Positions 23,084 through 33,445 of a DNA stretch of 64,000 bases are shown piece after piece. Position 1 is the stretch's first letter. The number at the start of each line of letters is the position of its first letter. The DNA is from Pohlia nutans (Eukaryota > Streptophyta > Bryopsida > Bryales > Mniaceae), in the NCBI GenBank assembly GCA_022496805.1, contig CM040088.1:41939436-42003435 (forward strand), in the 5' to 3' direction. The notes beneath the pieces are model-generated. The model was not told where the DNA came from, did no database searches, and was given only the letters and a program-made list of their open reading frames with translations. Position numbers and translations under genes: made by a program.

Positions 23084-26000
23084 CTCCCACTTTGCAAATA
23101 GCCAAAGCCTTCGAGCCCAAATGCCACCACTAGTCTTTGATGTCGATCTCTCGCAAGAGCCTTTGTGAGCACGTCCGCCACCATGTGCTCCGTTGGACAA
23201 TACTTCAACTCTATCACCTTCATCTCTAACTTCTCTCGAATGAAGTGATATTGCACATCAATGTGCTTTGTACGTGAGTGATGCGTTGGATTCTTCGCCA
23301 ATGACATACTCCCTTGGTTGTCACACATGATTGTTGTAGCCTCCTCTTGAGTGCATCTCACATCCGCCATTAGTTGCCTCAACCAAATGGCCTCCTTCGT
23401 ACCGTGGCTCGTCGCCATGTACTCCGCCTCAACCGTTGACGTGGCCGTGGTTTGTTGGCGCTTGCTATTCCATGAAACGGCCCCCGATCCAACTTTGAAC
23501 ATGTACCCCGTGGTGGATCTACGATCATTGGTATCACCCGCATAATCCGCATCACAATACCCACTCAACACAATGTTGTCACCTCCAAGACACAACCTCA
23601 CATCACTTGTGCCTTTCAAGTACCGCATGATCCTCTTGACCGCAACCCAATGACTTGAACCCGGTCTTGCCATGTGTTGACTCACAACGCTGATTGGATA
23701 CGCAAGGTCCGGCCTTGTTGCAATCATAGCATACATCAATGACCCTACAGCTTGCTTGTATGGCACATCCACCATAGATTGAGCCTCTAATGCATACTCC
23801 TCATCGGTGAGTTTCACGAGTTTGGAATTCACATCCAATGGAGTGCCAACCGGTTTGCAATCCTCCATGCCAAAGCGTTTGAGAACATCCATAACATACT
23901 TGCTTTGATTCATTGTTATGGTGCGTGTTGCTCTATCTCGCACAAACTCAACTCCTAAACAAAAGTGCAACTCACCCAGATCACTCATCTCGTACTCGTT
24001 CTCAAGCATTGCCTTCAATGCCTTCAAAGAGCTCATACAACTTGCAAGGATGATCAAATCATCCACATATATGATCACGATGACCACATGTTGCCCCTTT
24101 TGCATGAAATACAAGCTGTGATCAGCGATGCTCCTTGTGAACCCGATATGAACAAGAAACGTGTCAATCTTTTGATACCATGCGCGTGGAGATTGCTTCA
24201 ACCCATACAATGACTTGTTCAACTTGCAAACAAGGTTCTCATTACCTCGTTGCACAAATCCTTCGGGTTGTACCATGTAGATGTCCTCGTCCAACTCGCC
24301 GTTCAAGAACGCCGTCTTCACATCCATTTGATGCATTTCCAAATCCATGGCAGCCCCGATGGCCAAAATGCATCGAATAGTGGTGAATTTCGCCACCGGT
24401 GCAAAGGTCTCATGAAAATCAACACCTTCGATTTGTGAAAAGCCCTTTGCCACCAATCTTGCCTTATAACGAACCACATCACCCGTTGCATCTCTCTTTG
24501 CACGAAATACCCACTTACAACCGATAGCGTTGCGATTCTTGGGGAGGGGAGTCAATTCCCAAGTGCCATTGTCCATCAACGATTTGTACTCCTCTTGCAT
24601 GGCTTGCTCCCACTTGTTTGCATCATCACAACTCAACGCTTCACGAATCGTCAATGGAGCATCTAAAAGTGCAACGTTTGCATGCTCCTCCTCACCTTGA
24701 GGGAGAATATGATTCTTCCACCACTCGCCAAGTGGTCTACGATTTCTCTCTGGATAACGACGATCGCTCGAGGATGCATTGTCTTCAACCGCCGTTGCTT
24801 GTGCCTTTTTCTCGCCATTCTTCGTCTTCAAAGGTCGCTCCTCAATATGTTCCTCATCACCACCATCTTCGTCATCTTCGTCTTCATCAACAATATCAAT
24901 AACGGGAGATTTGGAAGATTGGTCCACAATCGCTGGTTTATCGCCACTTCTCCCACTTGGACCATCGTCCAAATTGTCTTCAACCTTGGAATTCTCGCAA
25001 AATGTCACATCACGAGCTCGAATGATCTTCTTGGTCTCGAGCGACATGAGCCTGTACGCCTTGGTACCTTCACAATATCCAAGAAACACACATTTTGTTG
25101 CCTTGGCCTCAAGTTTGGTTCTTTGAGAATCGGGTACCTTTGCAAATGCGATGCATCCAAATGTGCGCATGTGCTCCACGCGGGGAGGCCTCCCACTCCA
25201 CGCTTGCTCTGGTGTCATGTTTTGAACCGCACTCGTCGGGCATCGGTTGCGTGTGTACACCGCAGTCACCACCGCTTCCGCCCAAAGGTCCAAACCCAAA
25301 TTTTGTGCATGCAACATACTCCTTGCCATTTCCACAATTGTTCGATTTGCACGCTCTGCAACTCCGTTTTGTTGTGGTGTATATGGCGTTGTGGTTTGTC
25401 TAGCAATGCCTTCTTTCTTCAATAACTCTCCAAATTGGTTGGACATGAACTCGCCGCCATTATCCGATCGAAACACCTTGATCTTGTGCTCGGATTGCTT
25501 CTCAACCAACGCCTTGAACTCTTTGAACTTCTCAAAACACTCACTCTTTGCTTTGATCGGATACAACCATATCTTCCTCGAAAAATCATCAATGAACGTC
25601 ACAAAATACTTGCAACCCCCCATAGACGTGGTCTTCATTGGACCACACACGTCGGAATGCACAATCTCAAGAACCTTGGTTGCACGAGTTGCCCCATCAA
25701 CTGGAAACGGTGAGCGTTGTTGTTTGCCTTCAATACAACCCTCACATGTGAATGAACTAGGTGCGACGTGTGATTGTGCAAGATCCATGCCACTTACCAT
25801 TCCACGGAGTGCTTTCACACTCTTGACATTCAAATGCCCGAGACGACGATGCCACAACGCCAACTTGTCTTCGTTTGAACTCGATTGCACCAACGTTGCG
25901 GATTCCGCCGCGTGCATCTTGGAAAACTTGATTTGGTACAAGCCGTTGACTTCGTGTATAATGGCCACCTCCTCACGACTTGGAGACAACACAAAACACC

Positions 26001-27168
26001 CTTGGTCGCTAAATTCCACTCGCAAATGCTTCATCACCAAATGTCGCACCGATAAAAGATTTGCCTTCAACTTGGGAACGTGGAGGACATCATGGATGGT
26101 AATTGTCTTCACACGACCCTTCACCTCGGTGTCTACGACGATGGATCCTTTACCCACGGCTTGAAGAACCGTATCATCACCCAAAATGACATTCTTTGGA
26201 GATATGACGTGATATGATTGGAAACAACTCCTAATGGGCGCCATGTGACTCGAGGCTCCCGAATCAACAATCCAATCGATCACACTACCATTGCATGACA
26301 CGTCACTTGCCATCATTGCATACTCGTCCCCGTCATCACTACAAGAAGAGACGCTAGTCATAAATGCGTACTCATCACCTGCATCGTTGACCTTTGTATT
26401 GTTGGCACTTTCCTCTCTCTTGCGTTTGTAGCAAAATTTTGCCAAGTGGCCCTTCTTACCGCAATAGTAGCATACCTTGTCTGTAGAGCTCCCACTGGCA
26501 CCGCTCTTGGATTGCTTCGCCATAAGCGCCGCGCTATCGCCACGAGTCTCGTTCTCTTTGCGCCGCGAGAGTTCATGCAACAACCGTGATGTCACATAAT
26601 CAAGAGTGAGCTCGCTAATGGGCCTACTCTCCATAGCAACGATAAGATACTCGTACGACGGCGGCAAACTCTCGAGGAGCGTCATAACGATATCACCGTC
26701 CGTAATGTTGACGTCTGCGCCGTTGAGCTGATCCGCAAGAGCCTTGACTTTGTTGATGTGCGCCAACATGTCGTCGTTTTCTTCCATCTTGATGGTGAAA
26801 AACTTGCGCCTCAAAAACAAGATATTGACCAAGCTCTTTGCCTCATGAATATTGCAAAGCTTGGCCCATGCCTCGGCGGGAGTCTTGCACGACCGAATAT
26901 GAGAAAGCTGGGAATCAGAAAGATTAAGAGCCAAAATCGCAAAGGCCTTTTTCTCTCGCCGAGTGTACGCAGTTCGTACCCTAGCCTCGGCGTCGGACGA
27001 AGGCGGTTCCTCACTACCCTCAACTATCTCCCACAATTCTTTTTCGGCCATAACCATTTCCATCTTGAATTTCCACAAGTGGAAGTTGACGCCATCGAAC
27101 TTGTCTACAACCTTAGCACCTTCACCCTCAAATGTAGCCATATCCTTGATTGAAGGACGTACGCTCAC
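23068..27168 (-). CDS. Copia gag-pol polyprotein (protease, integrase, RT, RNase H)
   Basis: A single 1366-residue frame starts at an ATG 945 bp inside the 5' LTR. Domains in order: gag-like N-terminus (about 1-230, DKFDGVNFHLWKFKMEM opening); CCHC zinc knuckle CYYCGKKGHLAKFC (233-246); aspartic protease with DSGASSH (about 302); integrase zinc-binding HRRLGHLN...CEGCIEGK (about 440-480); integrase core with HSDVCGPM, RSDNGGEF and GVAERANRTI; reverse transcriptase with KWVFRAKRD, KTAFLNGELDEDIYM and the catalytic YVDD (about 1070); and RNase H with GYCDADYAGD and VEAEYMATS. No stop, frameshift or lost catalytic motif is seen. It makes, cuts and integrates the element cDNA. One of the few intact large frames in the window. 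Confidence 0.97.
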   Translation of the reverse strand: MSVRPSIKDMATFEGEGAKVVDKFDGVNFHLWKFKMEMVMAEKELWEIVEGSEEPPSSDAEARVRTAYTRREKKAFAILALNLSDSQLSHIRSCKTPAEAWAKLCNIHEAKSLVNILFLRRKFFTIKMEENDDMLAHINKVKALADQLNGADVNITDGDIVMTLLESLPPSYEYLIVAMESRPISELTLDYVTSRLLHELSRRKENETRGDSAALMAKQSKSGASGSSTDKVCYYCGKKGHLAKFCYKRKREESANNTKVNDAGDEYAFMTSVSSCSDDGDEYAMMASDVSCNGSVIDWIVDSGASSHMAPIRSCFQSYHVISPKNVILGDDTVLQAVGKGSIVVDTEVKGRVKTITIHDVLHVPKLKANLLSVRHLVMKHLRVEFSDQGCFVLSPSREEVAIIHEVNGLYQIKFSKMHAAESATLVQSSSNEDKLALWHRRLGHLNVKSVKALRGMVSGMDLAQSHVAPSSFTCEGCIEGKQQRSPFPVDGATRATKVLEIVHSDVCGPMKTTSMGGCKYFVTFIDDFSRKIWLYPIKAKSECFEKFKEFKALVEKQSEHKIKVFRSDNGGEFMSNQFGELLKKEGIARQTTTPYTPQQNGVAERANRTIVEMARSMLHAQNLGLDLWAEAVVTAVYTRNRCPTSAVQNMTPEQAWSGRPPRVEHMRTFGCIAFAKVPDSQRTKLEAKATKCVFLGYCEGTKAYRLMSLETKKIIRARDVTFCENSKVEDNLDDGPSGRSGDKPAIVDQSSKSPVIDIVDEDEDDEDGGDEEHIEERPLKTKNGEKKAQATAVEDNASSSDRRYPERNRRPLGEWWKNHILPQGEEEHANVALLDAPLTIREALSCDDANKWEQAMQEEYKSLMDNGTWELTPLPKNRNAIGCKWVFRAKRDATGDVVRYKARLVAKGFSQIEGVDFHETFAPVAKFTTIRCILAIGAAMDLEMHQMDVKTAFLNGELDEDIYMVQPEGFVQRGNENLVCKLNKSLYGLKQSPRAWYQKIDTFLVHIGFTRSIADHSLYFMQKGQHVVIVIIYVDDLIILASCMSSLKALKAMLENEYEMSDLGELHFCLGVEFVRDRATRTITMNQSKYVMDVLKRFGMEDCKPVGTPLDVNSKLVKLTDEEYALEAQSMVDVPYKQAVGSLMYAMIATRPDLAYPISVVSQHMARPGSSHWVAVKRIMRYLKGTSDVRLCLGGDNIVLSGYCDADYAGDTNDRRSTTGYMFKVGSGAVSWNSKRQQTTATSTVEAEYMATSHGTKEAIWLRQLMADVRCTQEEATTIMCDNQGSMSLAKNPTHHSRTKHIDVQYHFIREKLEMKVIELKYCPTEHMVADVLTKALARDRHQRLVVAFGLEGFGYLQSGSVEVG

Positions 27169-28113
27169 AAAATTCAGCCCCTAGAAAGCTAAGAAAAATT
27201 GTTTTTATGATTTTTGACAATTTTGTGATTTGTGAAGCAAATTGCACACGTACGTGCTTCTAATGCCTCCAAACTAATTCCAAACACTAAATCAGCACCT
27301 TTGTGCTACACATCAACCTCACAACACTCAATCGTGATGGTTCTTAGTGAATTTGCACAAGATCATACCACAACACCCTAACTAGGAGAATTGCGCACTC
27401 GTTGGCTCAAATCCACTCAAATCAGCACCCTTGTGCTTCACAACACGTAACGCACCCTATGGACACCCTTGTGCCTTCCAAGGACTCTAAATCAATGCAA
27501 ATTCAGCCCCTTCAAGTCCTAATTGCATTGAAATTCATCAAATCAGCCCCGTTGTGCATTCACTAACCCAAACTCTAATTTTGAGCACTCCAAGGGCATA
27601 ACTCACATTCCAAACCCTTGTGCAAGAATTGCAATACCAAAATCAGATTGTAGACTCACCCCAAGAGCCTCAAAGCATAAAAGTGCCTTGCAACAACACA
27701 AGTGCACAAATTGAGCACAAATTGAGCCAATAACCTCCAATAAGCTCCAATAAGCTCCAATAAGCTCCAATAAGCTCCAATATACTCCAACAAGCACCAA
27801 TAAGCTCCAAAGCTCCAATTCAGCCCTTGTAGACGTGTATAAACTCCAAAAGTGCTCCAAAGTGCTCCAAAAGCTCCAAATCAACAAATGATAGCTCCAA
27901 AGTGCGAATTCAGCCCTCCAACACGTAGATCAAAGGTAGGAAGATTGTAATACCTCCCAATGTCGAAATCAGCCCACCAAAGCTCGAATTCAGCCCTCCA
28001 AAGTTCCAAATCAGCGCTCCAATACTCCAAAATCAGCGCTCCAAAGCACGACCTCCACACAATGAGCAATCTAATCTTTGACTCACGCAAAACACATGAG
28101 TGGGCCCATAACC
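27169..28113 (-). other. Untranslated leader of the copia element with a 10-bp repeat
   Basis: 945 bp lie between the 5' LTR and the start codon. The tract 27728-27790 repeats CCAATAAGCT about five times, and the surrounding 27600-28060 is rich in GCTCCAAA, CAAATCAGC and ATTCAGCCC phrases. No frame is conserved. The long repetitive leader probably holds packaging or primer-binding signals, but none could be identified. Confidence 0.6.
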
Positions 28114-28431
28114 TCTTGAAGGTTAGATTAGAATGCCAAAGCCTCACACAAACACTTGGAATGCATAGGAAAGAGATGATCTTTACTCATGGGCTGCCCC
28201 TCTTAAGTAGCACACCCAAGGGAGTCCCCTTGGCAAACCATATGGGACATCAGCCCATACTCCACTCCTAGTACACTAGGATCAGCCCATATCACTTGGG
28301 AGACCCAATTCTCATTACTTCTAACTAGTACCACTTCTCTAGTTGCAACTCTAGCTCATTCGCATCATCTACTCTAGCTAATGCGCATGGCTATGAGCAA
28401 CTTCAGCCCACGCAATCATCCTACTTCAACA
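28114..28431 (-). repeat. 5' LTR of the copia element
   Basis: 318 bp, element-sense TGTTGAAG...CTTCAAGA. It reads identical to the 3' LTR and should hold the promoter. Followed by target duplication AAATG. Confidence 0.95.
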
Positions 28432-28436
28432 AAATG

Positions 28437-29640
28437 GGGTTCAATCCATCTATGAGGTTGTGGATAACTTTAATAATTACTTGATAACAAGGTGAATTAA
28501 AAAAATCTAAAGAGAAAAATGGCGGAATTCTTAATATTCTATTTTTGGATGTCAAACCTTCTTTTTGAGCTTTGATTTATTATATGGTAGCATAATGCTG
28601 AAGTTGCTACCAGGTTATCCAAGATCTAGCAATCCCTATCCTATCTAGTTGTCAGAGTCGACAAAAAAAACTAGGACTACGTGATGCTACTCACAACTAG
28701 CGATGAACTAAAAATCACAATCTATTATGTCCTTTGGAATTTAATTGTACCTATTTTTTGTTCATGTTCATAACACAATAACATCCTTTCAAGAATTTCA
28801 AGAATAGTGTCTTTTCGATAATATTCTTTCAAAAAATAATACCCTTTCAATAAAAATACCCTTTCAATAGTATCAAGAAGAAATATTATTGAAATAATAT
28901 TATTGAAAAAGTATTAAAGAAGATCAATATTAAGTGTGTATGTTTGTCACATACACACTTAACAATAAATAATAAATTCTAATTATTTGATATTAATATT
29001 AAGTACTAATATCAAATATTAATACTTCAATATTAATATTATATTGTCCCACCAATTAGCATGTTATAGCCAAACTTGTTCTCTTTATGTGACTCATGTT
29101 GCTAGCTTACATTGACTTAAAGAAAAAAAGAATCACCAAATAATACAATTATCTGTAAAGTCTAGCAAAACATTACTAGAAGAAGAAAGACAACGCAAAC
29201 CTGTTGTTTTAGCTTCAAAGGCGGCAAAAACGAGTTTTGCCTTAGTTTTTATAGACCAATAAAAATGTTGTGTGTTGTCATAGAGATTTGAACCTCACAC
29301 CTTTTCAATGCTAAAGAAGCTCCTCCAAAACAAAATTGAGTTCTAACAATGGAATCTTTTCGGGCCCCTACACTAGCCCCTAAGGCAAGCCATTGGGCTA
29401 TTGGTGACTTACAAACCCAAAGAATTCTATTTCAAGATCTCAAACTCTATGTAGCATAGAGGCTACCGTGTAATTACTTTATGGATAGCTCAAATCTCTA
29501 TAGTCAAAAACTTAGAGCCACCTAGACTGTAGCTCAAAGGTAACAAGAAAATCGTTGCTTAGAAGGATGTAATTTGGTCATCCAATTTCCCAACCCTTTT
29601 TTCTTTGTGCCTATTTAATATAAATTTTTGATGTGCTTCC
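28437..29640. other. Intergenic DNA, nothing recognised
   Basis: AT-rich, with AATATTAATATT-type runs at about 28860-29045. ATTACTAGAAGAAGAAAG (about 29172) and AACCTGTTGTTTTAGC look like worn CACTA-type subterminal DNA. A B-box-like GGTTCAAATCTC lies on the minus strand near 29290, without a convincing A box. No gene. Confidence 0.4.
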
Positions 29641-31602
29641 ATTAATGATGATACTGAGTGAAAGCATGGTAAAGTGGACCAACATGGATCTGTCTAGTGT
29701 AAGTGTGAATTGAGTAGAGTTTAGTGTGAGTTAAACTTTGGATGAATGTAATTTTGGAGGATGTAGTGGGGGATGGGGAATTCAAATCCCTTCCTCTATA
29801 GTATTAAGGAGAGGAGTTTTTTGCCCTTGAGAGAGTTCACAATCGCAAGGGCAGAGCTTTGCCGGTGTCTAGAGAGAGAAATCAGTGATTAGTGAGGTTG
29901 TTGTTGAGTAGGGCTAGATCAACATAGGACAATCTGTAGTGAACGGAGCGAAGAGGGAATCACTGCTTTGACGACCTGGACGTGGCAGTACGTGGGAGAC
30001 GGCGAGGCAATTCCTGATCGAGAGAGGTCCCCTGTTGCACAACGCGGCAATGAGTGGAGGATCCCGGCAACGGAACCACCGCAGCACAAGGAGGCGACCA
30101 AACTGGAGATGCTGCTGGGTCAAGGAGCGATCAAGACGACGAGGCGACTCCACGGCCGAGGCGGAACGCCGCAAAGTGAAGGCGATGAGACGACGACGAA
30201 GTGCATGCGGCGAGTTGTGGCCGCGACGAGTTCTCTACGGGGTGGCGATTCCACGGCCGAAGCGGAGCTCCGCGAGGTGAAGGCTACGAGATGGCGACAA
30301 AGTGGCTGTGGCGAGTTCTCTACAGGGTGGCGACTCCACGGCCGAAGCGCGTTCTACCCCCACTACCTATTGTCCCTGTCGCCCTCCCTACATGACATAA
30401 GAGAGGGTAGACATGTGATATTATGGAGGGAACATCCATTTACCCCTCCATCCTTCTAATTTTCTAGGTTTTTTGGGTGGAAGTTGGCCCTCAGCGTTTG
30501 GTGATGTAGTAGGACCCCGATTGCATTTTTAGTGCAATTTGTATTGCTATATGTGCTATCCTTGGCTAGTGCCCTATCCTTCCCCATTGTGTATAAGAGT
30601 GGCCTTTTGGAGCTGAGTACATGGTTTTGGTCGAGTTTTGGAATAGTGGCTTGTGTTTGTATCCTAAGAGAACGGTGGTTGGCATAGCGCGGAAGCGTTG
30701 CCAAAATCACACCGGGCTCATTTCCTAGGACAATAGAAAAGAATTGGTTGAATAGGCTTTTTTAGACTTGCAATTTCCGGTTCTTGGGCACGACGCCGGA
30801 AAAGCTGCTCAATTTCCCATAAGTTCAAATTGCATTCTATGAATTAGGTGTGATAGTTGTGGCATAGTATGTTCTTTAAAGTTTTGTGTACCTTGCAAAC
30901 ATGTTTTTTTCGGGTTTTTGCACCCATTCTAGCATCATGAATTGTGCTGCCATTTCAATTGGAGGGTGCAAATTCACCTCCTATGCTAGTTTTTCACTCA
31001 TTTAGGTTACATTTTGAGTACTTTGAGTAATCATGGTCATTTGGTGTGAATTCATAGCAATTGTGGCATTCTATAGACTCAATTAGGTTTAGATATTGTG
31101 CTAACATTTCAATTGGAGGTTGCAAATTCACCTCATATGCTAATTTTTTACCCATTTAGGCTCTATTTTGAGTACTTTGAGTACTCGTGGAGAATTAGTG
31201 TGAATTTATAATAATTGTGGCATTTTCTAGATTCAACTAGGGTTGTGTATTGTGCTGCCATTCCCAATTGAGGTGGCAAAGTAACTTCATATACTCATTT
31301 CTTCCCAATTTAAACTCCATTTGAGGGTATATTGAGAACATAGGACAATGTGGTGTGATTTCATGGTATTTTGTACTTGTTATGCTCATTTTAGTGCTAA
31401 GTTGTGTGTTGCCCCTCTTCTACGCGGATCAATTTCGACAATTTGACCAATTCTCACATTGCATTTACTATTTCAATGTCTTGCCTAATTAGTACATTTC
31501 GTCCCTTTACCCATAGATGTCCATTGTTTGGTTTAGTCGGCACCCCACCCCTCGGCCCAATATTATAACACGTTGACCGGTTGCACAGTCAAAGTGCTCA
31601 TA
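29640..31602 (+). repeat. Retroelement-like repeat R, copy 1
   Basis: Shares its layout with 38002-40549. Both have an AT-rich head (GAATTCAAATC at 29780 and 38140), a GC-rich block (29940-30340; 38400-39090), a CGGAAACGCTGCC-like motif (30690; 39371 and 39471), three tandem units of 154 bp (starts 30943, 31097, 31251), and an end near GGTCAAAGTACTCAT. Frames in the GC-rich block (for example 29968-30459) have Arg/Glu-rich composition without motifs and are not matched in copy 2. A noncoding LTR-type or unclassified element seems likely; its left end is uncertain. Confidence 0.5.
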
Positions 31603-31608
31603 TAATTG

Positions 31609-32049
31609 TAGATTCTATCCATACGGTTAGGTCTGCGATTGCTATCACTAATATGTTTGTATAAAATTTGAAATTTGAAATTGAATTTTTTTTTGTAATT
31701 TGATTACGAATAAGATATGGACAATTTGAACATGAAATACGTTGTGATTGGTTGAAATTTAATACTCTAAGTGTAATGATTTTTGGAGATTTTTTGGTTG
31801 CTTAATGAGTTGACTTTTTTAAGAGCTCTTTTACACTGAAATCATCAAAATTTTAGGTGAATCACTACAACATGATATGAGGCATAAAAATTTCACAAAT
31901 CATCCCCTTTCTAATCGGATCACACATGCCTAAAGCTAACTTCCAATAAAATATATAGTAAAAAATCTATAGTGCAAAAAATCAATGACGGATGAGAAAA
32001 ATGTATTTAAATCTCTACATCGACCACTTTCTGGACGGTTGGATGTTTA
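31609..32049 (-). mobile_element. TTAA MITE of family B, left-truncated, interrupted by a MITE
   Basis: GTAGATTCTATCCATACGG onward matches the family-B body (CATCCCCTTTCTAATC, AAAGCTAACTTCC). About 120 bp are missing at the left, where repeat R ends. At the right it is cut at GGATGTTTA by the Harbinger-like MITE. The missing end, GGGG-TTAA, is found at 49313-49320, directly after TTA. The two pieces are best explained as one element split by the nested insertions. Confidence 0.6.
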
Positions 32050-32265
32050 GAGCATGGCCACCCATGGCCTCCCAGAGTCTCTCACACTCAAGAAGTAGAT
32101 GAAAAGTGCCAAGGGCCCTTCAAAAATACCTGATGACTTTCAATCCTAGCGTGTTAGAAAATGGGCCTTCAAACCACTATTTGGTTGACTATATCCTCAC
32201 ATTCTACTTGTGATTGGTCCATTGACTGTTTGATGTGCACTTTTGATATGTGAGGGGCGTGTAAG
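32050..32265 (+). mobile_element. Left half of a PIF/Harbinger-type MITE
   Basis: Begins GAGCATGGCCACCCATGG after TTA (32047-32049). The body matches the complete copy at 49446-50525 (TCTCACACTCAAGAAGTA, CTTGTGATTGGTCCATTG). It stops at GCGTGTAAG, where the Mutator-like element begins. The right half and the second TTA are at 49214-49312. Confidence 0.75.
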
Positions 32266-32375
32266 CCTAGCAACTAGGCAGCCTCAAGTTGGAGGAAGGG
32301 CAAATGCAATCTCAGCCGTTCGCGTGGATCGACGGCCACGATCAACTCGAGGCAGATTGGGTTCAAAGATGGGGT
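32266..32375 (+). repeat. Left terminal inverted repeat of the Mutator-like element
   Basis: Pairs with 49103-49213 through shared blocks GTTGGAGGAAGGGCAAATGC, GTGGATCGACGGCCACGATC and TTGGGTTCAAAGATGGGG. Similarity resumes weakly beyond 32375 (GCATGGCCA), so the original repeat may be longer. Confidence 0.85.
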
Positions 32376-33445
32376 TGTGTAAAGCATGGCCATGTGATTG
32401 ATGAGCTCGATGTCCAATGTGATTGATGAGCTTGGTCTGACAGGCCATAAGATGGCATGCGATGGAATTCATGAGGGCGGACTTTTATTCTACATCTAAT
32501 TCAGGTATGTGGATTTTAGCATGGTTGTCAGGGCTCCTAACTTTGGAGCTTGGAACCACATTGTTTTTTAATTTTTCTCCATGAAAGATCCGGGACCCAA
32601 AATCACAGATGGGTGGTCTTCCAAAAATTAAGTGTGTCATGGAACTCAAGTTCGACTAGTTGCATGTGAGAGCCTGCCGAATCCCACAAAACGTACTATA
32701 AGGGGAGTGGTGGTGCCTCCCCTCATGGCACGTGGTGGTGGTGATGCCCACTACCACAAAATGGAAATTAGCGTGGGGGTGGTTTTGACCGTCACCACCA
32801 CCAAAATTATATTGACAAGGGGGTAATGATGACCACCACCACAAAATGGGAATTTGCATAGAGGTGGTGGTAACTGTTATGAACCGTCGAACCGGTCCAC
32901 AAGTCACGGTAATTTCATACCATGAAGTTTGGTGCTTTTTCTCCCATCTCTGCGTTTAATAACAGTGTTTTAGGTGGTTAGAAGTATTAGTGTGTTGGAT
33001 GCACTTTCCTTGTGGTGTTATTTGACTTTTTCCTTTGTTCCTAATTTTCTGGGTAAATTTAGCCGAGTAGCGATTTTAGGCCTTTTAATTGTGGGTTTTT
33101 GGAACAATTTGTACTACTTTGCCTTTAGTTTAGAAGGCATATTTTAGCTTTATGCTAGTAGAGTTTGGCTTGCACTCTTAGAGCATCTCCTGCCCAACGC
33201 CAAGAGCCCCCCGCCAACGGGAATGTAGCGGTTGAGCAACGGATTGGTTCTCTCCTAGTCTCCAACGGTGCAGCATCCCCAAATATAGCTGGCAGGGGCC
33301 TCGACATTCCCAAACCTGGCCGGCAGAAACGAGGATTGTGCAAGTCCATTTGAGCGGCCCCGGAGCTTGCCTCGTGTACTTTTTTGACCAGATTCTTTGC
33401 CAGCGTGGGATTTTTGGGCCATCGTAGGTGACGCCAGCGGTTGCC

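Larger units (their letters stand above)
22766..28431 (-). mobile_element. Full-length Ty1/copia LTR retrotransposon
   Basis: Two 318-bp LTRs (22766-23083, 28114-28431) bracket a complete polyprotein frame on the minus strand. The element is flanked by the direct 5-bp repeat AAATG (22761-22765, 28432-28436). A purine tract (GCAAAGTGGGAG on the minus strand, about 23095-23084) abuts the 3' LTR, as expected for plus-strand priming. The next bases after the 5' LTR on the minus strand are GGTTATGGGCCCACTC; the common initiator-Met tRNA site was not recognised there. Apparently identical LTRs and an undamaged frame mean a recent insertion. The copia class follows from integrase preceding reverse transcriptase. 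Confidence 0.95.

Noticed and set aside
24682..26164. Long plus-strand frames of up to 305 residues
   Set aside because: Antisense shadows of the copia polyprotein.
29968..30459. 163-residue Arg/Glu-rich frame in repeat R
   Set aside because: GC-rich low-complexity DNA; overlapping frames look alike and the matching block of copy 2 has no corresponding frame.
33428..33445. GTG-initiated extension of the Myb-like protein
   Set aside because: Plant start codons are ATG; the first ATG in frame is at 33446. The same reasoning sets the nuclease start at 37681.
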